The notes under the pieces: model-generated
The model's input: the letters and a program-made list of their open reading frames with translations, nothing else
Database searches by the model: none
Told to the model about the DNA's origin: nothing
Position numbers and translations under genes: made by a program
In this document: positions 1 to 5,776 of the stretch, in pieces
How positions within the stretch are numbered: the stretch's first letter is position 1
Layout of the letters: the number at the start of each line of letters is the position of its first letter
From: Verrucomicrobia subdivision 6 bacterium BACL9 MAG-120507-bin52
GTDB taxonomy: Bacteria > Verrucomicrobiota > Verrucomicrobiia > Methylacidiphilales > Verrucolacustridaceae
Assembly: GCA_001438005.1 (NCBI GenBank)
Contig: LIBO01000044.1
Coordinates: 1 to 7,475, forward strand
Direction: 5' to 3'
DNA: 7,475 nt

Positions 1-58
1 TTAAAAATCTGAAAGAGAAATGCGTTGAGCAAGGGCCCTCGGGCCAGCCCAAACCCGC

Positions 59-64
59 CCTCCT
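59..64 (-). promoter_or_regulatory. Consensus ribosome-binding sequence just after lysS
   Basis: A perfect AGGAGG follows the lysS TGA stop without a gap. The only start-like codon at suitable spacing is TTG at 52-50, 6 nt downstream, whose frame stays open for 17 codons to the window edge. The short peptide is not recognisable. This may mark the start of the next gene, or may be chance in a G-rich stretch. Confidence 0.25.
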
Positions 65-1513
65 TCACGCCGAAATCTCTCGCGGGCGTAGCAGCGGAAA
101 GAAAATCACCTCTCGGATCGAATCAGAACCCGATAAGAGCATCGCCAGGCGATCTACCCCCAACCCCATCCCCCCGGCCGGTGGCATTCCACTCTGCAAC
201 GCCTCCAGAAAGTCCTCATCCACTTTTTGGGTATGTTCTCCCACCTGATGTCGAAAACGCTCCGCTTGCAGCAGTGGATCGTTCAACTCGGAGTATCCTG
301 GAGAAATTTCTTGGCGACCTAAGATCAATTCAAAAACGTCCACCACCGTTGGATCCTCGCGATTTAATTTGGCCAGAGGAACCAGTTCCGCCGGCAGATG
401 AGTGATGAAGATCGGGTTCACCGCTTGAGCCTCCACTTTCTTCTCAAATACTTTCTGAGTGATATCTGCTGCCGCCAGTTTGGGCTCCAGTTCCAGGCCC
501 AAATCCTTCGCCTTCTTTTCCATCGCCTCTGGGGAAAGCTGAAACCAATCTTTTCCTGCCACCTCGCACACCGCATCCCGATACTTTTTGCGTGGCCACG
601 GCCCCTGAAAATTAATGACCGAACCATCACTCTGCGGGACATTCCAATCACCGGTCAGTTCGCGAGCGGCCCCGCCAATCATCTCCTCGACCAGGGAGGC
701 CATGCCTTCAAAATCCGAATAAGCCCAATAAGCCTCCAGCATGGTGAACTCAGGGTTGTGCTTTCGGGATATCCCTTCGTTACGGAAATTTCGGTTGATC
801 TCAAAAACTTTTTCCATTCCCCCCACCAGCAGACGCTTGAGATACAGTTCTGGGGCAATCCGCAAAAACAGATCCATTCCCATGGCATGATGGCGGGTTT
901 GGAAAGGCTCCGCGGCGGCCCCCCCCGCCACCGATTGCATCATGGGGGTCTCCACCTCGGTAAATCCTTGGGCGTGCAGAAAATCCCTTAAATATCGGAC
1001 CAGCCGGATTCGTAAATTCAAGGCTTTGCGCGAGCCCTCGTTCGAAATCAGGTCCAGATGACGTTGCCGATGCCGCGTTTCCACGTCCACCAACCCGTGC
1101 CACTTGTCCGGAAGGGGCAGCAAAGATTTGGTTAAGAGAGTCAAGCTTTCAACCCGGACGGAGGGTTCTCCGGCCTTCGTTGTAAAGAGAGTCCCCTCCA
1201 CTCCTACGATATCTCCCAGATCCAACAGCTGAAATACGGCCAGCTCCTTTTCGGCTAAGGCAGGTTTTTGGACGTAAATTTGCAGCCGCCCGACCCGATC
1301 CTGCAGATGAAGGAACTGGCTTTTTCCCATGTCACGGTGGGATACGATCCGCCCAGCCAACCGCACTTTTCTGCCCTCCTCCCACCGCCCGCGAATCTCA
1401 CCCGTCGATTCCGTTCCAGGAAAGGCCGCCCCAAAGGGATCGACCCCAAGTTGCCGCACCTGCTCCAACTTTAGTCTTCGAGCCGCTAACAAAGGTGCCA
1501 GATCTTCACTCAT
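65..1513 (-). CDS. lysS: Lysyl-tRNA synthetase, class II
   Basis: This is a 482-residue class II aminoacyl-tRNA synthetase that charges tRNA-Lys with lysine in the cytoplasm. An N-terminal helix (LLAARRLKLEQVRQLGVDPFG) leads into an OB-fold anticodon-binding domain at about 48-128. The catalytic domain carries motif 1 around FTEVETPMM (184-192), the lysine-specific GGAAAEPFQTRHHAM and LRIAPELYLKRLLVGG segments, motif 2 VFEINRNFRNEGISRKHNPE (236-255) and motif 3 GMGLGVDRLAML (448-459). The region before motif 3, GRQEISPGYSELNDP (399-413), differs somewhat from the E. coli style but is still LysS. Length is in the normal range. ATG 1513 was chosen because homology begins there and an in-frame TAG lies only four codons upstream. 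The purine-rich AAAGAAAG before it is a weak ribosome site. A 227-bp gap separates it from ptsI, so it may have its own promoter. Confidence 0.97.
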   Translation of the reverse strand: MSEDLAPLLAARRLKLEQVRQLGVDPFGAAFPGTESTGEIRGRWEEGRKVRLAGRIVSHRDMGKSQFLHLQDRVGRLQIYVQKPALAEKELAVFQLLDLGDIVGVEGTLFTTKAGEPSVRVESLTLLTKSLLPLPDKWHGLVDVETRHRQRHLDLISNEGSRKALNLRIRLVRYLRDFLHAQGFTEVETPMMQSVAGGAAAEPFQTRHHAMGMDLFLRIAPELYLKRLLVGGMEKVFEINRNFRNEGISRKHNPEFTMLEAYWAYSDFEGMASLVEEMIGGAARELTGDWNVPQSDGSVINFQGPWPRKKYRDAVCEVAGKDWFQLSPEAMEKKAKDLGLELEPKLAAADITQKVFEKKVEAQAVNPIFITHLPAELVPLAKLNREDPTVVDVFELILGRQEISPGYSELNDPLLQAERFRHQVGEHTQKVDEDFLEALQSGMPPAGGMGLGVDRLAMLLSGSDSIREVIFFPLLRPREISA

Positions 1514-1740
1514 CAGCTTTCTTTTCTAGCCGATTCTTTGCTCTCTTGGTAGGGCAGATTCACTCGCACCAAGCGTGTCATCAATCTTAGGCTCCGGTTC
1601 TGTCACGAAAAGCTCTCATCTAAATCACTGCCCCTCAATATCTTTCGTCAGTTCGTCGGTCATTGAAGTGGTTGACCCGCAATAACTTGCGATCCATTTT
1701 CCCAAAATTGGGGTGTGAGGTCGAAACTTGAAGTTATTTT
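1514..1740 (-). other. ptsI-lysS intergenic region with small inverted repeats
   Basis: This is the only sizeable gap between genes (227 bp). It probably holds the end of the pts transcript and possibly the lysS promoter, but I see no convincing -35/-10 pair and no terminator hairpin followed by a T-run. On the + strand it contains CGCAA-TAAC-TTGCG (1678-1691), CCCAA-AA-TTGGG (1701-1712), and an 8-bp inverted pair AATAACTT (1681-1688) and AAGTTATT (1731-1738). The first hairpin and the 8-bp pairing use the same bases and exclude each other. A 26-codon GTG-initiated frame (1606-1526), in frame with lysS, is noted among the findings. No RNA gene was recognised. Confidence 0.4.
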
Positions 1741-3519
1741 CTATGTGACCAACTCAGGATAACTACGTTGCGCTACCTCAATCAGTGCCTTTCGACTCTC
1801 TTCCTCCGTATCCATCGACAGCATCCGCTCCGCCAAAGCCTGACACTCCCCATAGTGCAAACTTTGGATCGCCTTCTTCACCCTCGGAATGGCCACCGAG
1901 CCCATACTCATCTCATCCACCCCCAACCCCAACAAAATCGGCGCCATGTAAATATCCCCCGCCATCTCGCCACACACCCCCACCCAGATTCCATGGGCAT
2001 GAGCCGCCTCCACCACCCGCCGAATCAATCCCAACACCGCCGGATGCGTCGGCTGATAAAGCGACGCCACCCGCTCATTCGTGCGATCGGCCGCTAAGGT
2101 ATACTGCGTCAAATCATTCGTCCCAATACTGAAAAACTGCACCAGCGGAGCCAACCGATCCACAATCAGCGCAGCCGAGGGCACCTCAATCATCGCTCCC
2201 GCCTCGACCTCAGTCGCCGACGGGATATCCGCCGCCTTCAGCTCCTCCCTCGCCTCCCCCAATAATCCCAACGCCGCGACTAACTCCTCTCGCGTCGCGA
2301 TCATCGGAAACATCACGCGCACTTTTCCTCCCGGATTGGATCGGCAGATCGCCCGCAGCTGCGTCTTGAAGAGGTCCGGCTTTTCCAAGCAGTACCGTAT
2401 CGCCCTCCAACCCAAAAATGGATTCGCCTCCGGATCCAACCCCTGATGGGTCGGCAACTTGTCCCCTCCCAAATCCAAAGTCCGAATAATCGCCAAGTGG
2501 GGACGCGAAGCCTGCACCACCTGCTGGTAAATGTTCGTCTGCTCCTCCTCCGTCGGAAAATGCACCCGATTGAGAAATAAAAACTCAGTTCGATATAAAC
2601 CGATTCCCTCCGCCCCACTCTCGGCAATCAACGGCAGATCCTCCGGCAACTCCACGTTGGCCGACAAAACTAACCGTCTCCCATCCTTCGTCGTGGCCGG
2701 GGTATCCCGCAAAATCTCCAAACTCTGCTCCACCGCCAAACGCCGCTTTTCAATCTGCCCGTACTCATATCGCGTCTGTTCTGTCGGATGAACAATCAGC
2801 AACCCCGCGTAGCCATCCAAAATGACCGGCGCCCCCGATTCGCACTGGGCCAAGACCGCGTGCAGTCCCACCACCGCGGGAATGTTCAGCGAACGCGCCA
2901 TGATCGCCGTATGCGAGGTCGTACTCCCTACCTCGGTCGCAAATCCCAGCGCCAATTGCCGATTCAAAAGCGCCGTGTCGGACGGAGTCAGATCGTGCGA
3001 TAAAATAATACTCGGGACATCCAACGAGTAGAGATCCGCCAGCTTCCGCCCCAAAAGATTATAAACGACTCGCCGCCCCACATCTAAAATGTCCGCCGCT
3101 CGCTCCCGCAGATAAGGATCCTCCATGTCCCTCATGCTCTGCGCATACGCATGAATCACATGCTGGTAGACGTGTTCCACACACACTTTGCGTAACTCCA
3201 ACTGACGCCGCACCGCCCCAGCAATCGTGCTGTCCGCCGCGACCAGAAGATGCGCCTCAAAAATGTCCGACTTTCCCTCTCCGAGGGACTTGGCCAAATG
3301 ATCCTGAATCCCTTGGATCTGTTCCCGCGTCCTGAGCAGAGCCGCCTCCAAACGATGCAACTCCTCCGGAATCTGGCTCTCCTGAATCGTCGTCGGTCGT
3401 ACCCTTAACTCCTCATGCGAGAAAATCGCCAGCCGACCGCTGACCACACCCGGAGAGGCCGGAATCCCAGCGAACCGGAGTTCCGTGGACACCACAGAGG
3501 GACTGTCGGCAGACATCAC
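1741..3519 (-). CDS. ptsI: PEP-protein phosphotransferase (PTS enzyme I)
   Basis: This is a 592-residue cytoplasmic enzyme that autophosphorylates from phosphoenolpyruvate and passes the phosphate to HPr. Order of parts: N-terminal region with FAGIPASPGVVSG (16-28), HPr-binding helical domain, swivelling phosphohistidine domain with active-site His203 in TSHTAIMARS, and a C-terminal PEP-binding barrel. In the barrel are Arg310 (GIGLYRTEF), Arg346 (RTLDLGGDK), Glu445 (MIEVPSA), Asp469 in FSIGTNDLTQYTLAADR and the acid-base Cys516 (GVCGEMAGD). Every one is offset by exactly 14 from its E. coli counterpart, so the protein should be active. There is no GAF domain at the N-terminus, which points to sugar-type EI rather than EI-Ntr. 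The frame opens with GTG (3519) directly followed by ATG (3516), and either could be the start. A hairpin covers the nearby ribosome site. The gene lies 24 nt after ptsH. No EII gene is in view, so the final phosphate acceptor is unknown. Confidence 0.97.
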   Translation of the reverse strand: MMSADSPSVVSTELRFAGIPASPGVVSGRLAIFSHEELRVRPTTIQESQIPEELHRLEAALLRTREQIQGIQDHLAKSLGEGKSDIFEAHLLVAADSTIAGAVRRQLELRKVCVEHVYQHVIHAYAQSMRDMEDPYLRERAADILDVGRRVVYNLLGRKLADLYSLDVPSIILSHDLTPSDTALLNRQLALGFATEVGSTTSHTAIMARSLNIPAVVGLHAVLAQCESGAPVILDGYAGLLIVHPTEQTRYEYGQIEKRRLAVEQSLEILRDTPATTKDGRRLVLSANVELPEDLPLIAESGAEGIGLYRTEFLFLNRVHFPTEEEQTNIYQQVVQASRPHLAIIRTLDLGGDKLPTHQGLDPEANPFLGWRAIRYCLEKPDLFKTQLRAICRSNPGGKVRVMFPMIATREELVAALGLLGEAREELKAADIPSATEVEAGAMIEVPSAALIVDRLAPLVQFFSIGTNDLTQYTLAADRTNERVASLYQPTHPAVLGLIRRVVEAAHAHGIWVGVCGEMAGDIYMAPILLGLGVDEMSMGSVAIPRVKKAIQSLHYGECQALAERMLSMDTEEESRKALIEVAQRSYPELVT

Positions 3520-3537
3520 GGGAGAGAACTATCTCCC
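3520..3537 (-). promoter_or_regulatory. Hairpin overlapping the ptsI ribosome-binding region
   Basis: A perfect inverted repeat reads GGGAGATAGTTCTCTCCC on the mRNA strand: a 6-bp stem with a 6-nt loop. Its 5' arm is the only Shine-Dalgarno-like run (AAAGGGAG) before ptsI, and its 3' arm ends exactly where the GTG/ATG start codons begin. The ptsH stop lies 6 nt upstream of the stem. If folded, the stem would hide the ribosome site. A ribosome finishing ptsH would open it, which would couple enzyme I synthesis to HPr synthesis. The repeat is seen directly; the regulatory role is inference. Confidence 0.5.
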
Positions 3538-3543
3538 TTTGCC

Positions 3544-3831
3544 CTACTCCTCGTCGAACTTTCTTTCTATCAATTGACGCAACGATTCGATGGCAGTTTC
3601 CGCACCCAGACCCGCTGCCCGGAGCTGAATTTTCGAACCCATACCCGCCGCTAACATCATCAATCCCATGATACTTTTCCCATTGATCGTTTCCCCATCC
3701 TTTTCCACCCAAATGTCACACTTATGCCGATTGGCCTCCCGCACAAACATCGCCGCCGGGCGGGCATGCAGCCCAAGCCGATTCTGAATGGTTACCTCTT
3801 TCGAGACTTTTTCTCCTGCCGCCCCGCTCAT
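3544..3831 (-). CDS. ptsH: HPr phosphocarrier protein
   Basis: This is a 95-residue cytoplasmic phosphocarrier of the PEP:sugar phosphotransferase system. It accepts phosphate from enzyme I on a histidine. The site is His22 in NRLGLHARPAAMFV. The second site, a regulatory serine that is the HprK target, is Ser53 in INGKSIMGLMML. The 31-residue spacing between the two is the same as His15 to Ser46 of classical HPr. An N-terminal extension of about 7 residues (MSGAAGE) precedes the usual start. ATG 3831 lies 1 nt after the hprK stop, and an AAGGA ribosome site 8 nt upstream sits inside the last hprK codons, so translation is probably coupled to hprK. The presence of both phosphorylation sites fits the hprK gene next door. 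It is HPr rather than the nitrogen-type NPr because Ser53 and the NGKSIMG motif are intact and the partner enzyme I lacks a GAF domain. Confidence 0.95.
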   Translation of the reverse strand: MSGAAGEKVSKEVTIQNRLGLHARPAAMFVREANRHKCDIWVEKDGETINGKSIMGLMMLAAGMGSKIQLRAAGLGAETAIESLRQLIERKFDEE

Positions 3832-3832
3832 C

Positions 3833-4778
3833 TCATCCGTCCTTCAGTTTGAGCCGGCTCATCAATTTTTCGTTGAATTCCAAAGCCGAAAATTGCCCCA
3901 TGGTCTTCATCTTCTGATCCAGTGCCGCCACTTGCACCAGCCCCGCTAAATCTCGCCCAGGCCGAACCGGAATCCTAACCAGAGGAATCTTTAGCCCCAA
4001 AATCTCGTAATACTGCTGGTCGAGCCCCGTTCGTTCAATCTCCTCCACCTTGTCCCACTCCTCCAAACTGACCACTAAATCCAACCGTTTCTCCGTCCGA
4101 ATCGCCCGACCCCAAAATTGCCGCCACATTGATAATTCCAATTCCACGCACCTCCATAAAGGTCCTCGTCACCTCGGCCGAACTGGCCATCAACTCTCTC
4201 CCCTCCAAAAGCCGTAGCCTCGTGATGTCATCCGCCACCAGGGAGTAGCCTCGCTCCACCAATCCCAAGGCACACTCACTTTTCCCCACTCCGCTCTCGC
4301 CCCGAATCAAAACCCCCACCCCCATAATATCCACCATGCTGCCGTGTTCACTCGTCGATGGAGCAAAGTCCTCCTCCAAACATAGCGTGATCAAATTCAC
4401 CAACCTCGGCGTCGGTATGGGCGAGACAAAAACCGGAACTTTGGCTTTCTGGGCCGCTTTTAAAATGATGGCAGGCGGGCGGTTATCCCGACTGAAGACA
4501 ATACAGGGAATCTTTTTGTCCAGAATCGCCTGAATCCGTGCCTGCCGAGTCGCCGGATCCAGCGTCTGAAAATAGCTCACCTCGCTTTTCCCAATCAGCT
4601 GCACCCTGCGAAAGGCAAAATATTTGATAAACCCCGTCAGGGCCATACCGAGCCGATTCACCGCTCCCTCGCGAATCAGTCGCCCCATTCCTTCCTGACC
4701 CGCGACCAACTTGAGCTGCAACCGGTCCGCATGCTGTGCATGAAAATGCTCCACCGATACCGTTAATGGTTTTTTCAT
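3833..4778 (-). pseudogene. hprK: HPr kinase/phosphorylase, reading frame broken near 4104
   Basis: HprK phosphorylates HPr on its regulatory serine and removes that phosphate, linking metabolic state to the PTS. The upstream frame (4778 to stop at 4035) gives 225 residues of clear HprK: an N-terminal domain to about 140, the catalytic His145 in STSEHGSMVDI, the P-loop GESGVGKS (160-167), LVADD (180-184) and the family signature EVRGIGIINV (209-218). After GSG (223-225) it turns into unrelated low-complexity sequence. A second frame, 4105 to 3833, supplies the missing 90 residues, AIRTEKRLDLVVSLEEW through the conserved IPVRPGR loop to the end. Joined, the protein would be about 315 aa, the family's normal length. 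The shift is net -2 (or +1). Restoring one GC in the GGCG at the break would give the expected codons for G-S-G-A-I-R. It may be a real mutation or an assembly error. The start is ATG 4778 with AAGGA 9 nt upstream. The gene ends 1 nt before ptsH. Confidence 0.88.
3840..3844 (-). promoter_or_regulatory. ptsH ribosome-binding site inside the hprK 3' end
   Basis: AAGGA lies 8 nt before the ptsH ATG (3831), within the final codons of the second hprK frame. Because ribosomes from the upstream hprK frame stop early at 4035, about 200 nt before this site, the frameshift could weaken any hprK-ptsH coupling while leaving independent initiation possible. Confidence 0.7.
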
Positions 4779-4787
4779 TCTGCGATT

Positions 4788-4792
4788 TCCTT
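4788..4792 (-). promoter_or_regulatory. hprK ribosome-binding site overlapping the galE stop
   Basis: AAGGA lies 9 nt before the hprK ATG (4778) and shares bases with the TAA stop of galE. It supports the chosen hprK start and indicates that galE and hprK are read from one transcript. Confidence 0.7.
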
Positions 4793-5762
4793 AATCAGCA
4801 TACCCATGCGGATGCGCCTGATGCCATACCCAAGCACTGGTCAATATCTCCTCTAAACCGGAGTGACGCGGCTTCCACCCCAACTCCCTCTGCAACTTAC
4901 GCGATCCCGCCACCAGCGCAGGCGGATCTCCCGCGCGGGCGGGTTGACCCTGAACCGCAATCGGCCGCTGGGTCACTTTTTTCGCCGTCTCGATAACCTG
5001 TTTCACCGAAAATCCGTTTCCTGTCCCCACATTAAAAAATCCTGCCTTCTCCCTCTCCAAGGCCAAAATGTGGGCCGAGGCCAAATCCTTCACATGGATA
5101 TAATCCCGAATGCAGGTTCCATCGGGCGTGGCGTGCTGTTCCCCAAAAACCTCGACCACCTCTCGCTGTCCCAGAGCCGTTAATAATACATTCGGAATCA
5201 AGTGTGTCTCCACTCGATGGTGCTCCCCTCTCTCCGCCGTTGCACCCGAGGCGTTAAAATAACGTAGGGCAGTTGGAATCAGGCCATGCACCTGCGCGTA
5301 CCAAGATAAAATCTGTTCAAAAACCAATTTCGAATGGCCGTACGGGTTGATCGGTTTCTGCGGCGTCTGCTCATCCATCGGCACTTTTTCGGGTAACCCA
5401 TAGGTCGCACAAGTAGAGGAAAAAATGATTTTGCGACATCCCGCCGCCACCATCGCATCCAGCAAATTCACCCCGCCCGACACATTCACCCGATAATAAA
5501 TCGATGGATCTCGCATGCTTTCCGGCACCAGTGCCTTCCCCGCAAAATGAATGACCGCCTCCGGCCGATGCTCGGCCACCGCCCGATGCAGCAGGTCTCG
5601 CTCGACCAAATCGCCCTGCAGAAAATGCGCCTGGGGGTGAAGAGCCGCCCGATGCCCTTCACTTAAATTATCCCAAACCACCACACGGTGGCCGGCCGCA
5701 ATCAACTCCTCCACGCAGACCGACCCGATATAGCCGGCGCCACCCGTGACGAGGACTTTCAT
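4791..5762 (-). CDS. galE: UDP-glucose 4-epimerase
   Basis: This is a 323-residue short-chain dehydrogenase-fold enzyme that interconverts UDP-glucose and UDP-galactose with tightly bound NAD. It feeds surface polysaccharide synthesis and galactose use. The N-terminal Rossmann motif is GGAGYIGS (7-14), and an acidic NAD-ribose position is Asp31 in WDNLSEGH. The active site has the SSTCATYG segment (115-122) and the Tyr141-x3-Lys145 pair in NPYGHSK. RYFNASGA (167-174) and DGTCIRDYIHVKDLASAH (214-231) are typical of GalE. The position equivalent to E. coli Tyr299, a sugar-pocket gatekeeper, appears to be Leu283 (in GDPPAL). Whether UDP-N-acetyl sugars are also accepted cannot be settled by reading. 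The length is slightly short of the E. coli enzyme (about 338). The gene starts 14 nt after rho without a strong ribosome site, which suggests translational coupling, and ends 12 nt before hprK. Confidence 0.93.
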   Translation of the reverse strand: MKVLVTGGAGYIGSVCVEELIAAGHRVVVWDNLSEGHRAALHPQAHFLQGDLVERDLLHRAVAEHRPEAVIHFAGKALVPESMRDPSIYYRVNVSGGVNLLDAMVAAGCRKIIFSSTCATYGLPEKVPMDEQTPQKPINPYGHSKLVFEQILSWYAQVHGLIPTALRYFNASGATAERGEHHRVETHLIPNVLLTALGQREVVEVFGEQHATPDGTCIRDYIHVKDLASAHILALEREKAGFFNVGTGNGFSVKQVIETAKKVTQRPIAVQGQPARAGDPPALVAGSRKLQRELGWKPRHSGLEEILTSAWVWHQAHPHGYAD

Positions 5763-5776
5763 GACCCGAAAAAACC

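Noticed and set aside
25..50. GC-rich inverted sequence after lysS as an intrinsic terminator
   Set aside because: The possible stem is only about 4 bp around a CGAG loop and is not followed directly by a T-run on the mRNA strand.
25..405. A proline-rich + strand frame at the window start
   Set aside because: It overlaps the lysS 3' end in antisense, and its Pro/Ser richness is what the complement of this G-rich gene would give.
398..991. A 197-codon open frame on the + strand
   Set aside because: It is antisense to the catalytic domain of lysS, which has all class II motifs. No ribosome site or family feature was seen.
4095..4115. Programmed ribosomal frameshift in hprK
   Set aside because: The switch needs +1 or -2. 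No slippery heptamer, in-frame slow stop or internal Shine-Dalgarno-like stimulator is seen, and HprK is normally one frame. Mutation or sequencing error is simpler.
3833..4147. Separate small gene starting at ATG 4147
   Set aside because: Its first 14 residues are out-of-family sequence overlapping the hprK signature; the rest is plainly the HprK C-terminus. It is the downstream half of the broken gene.
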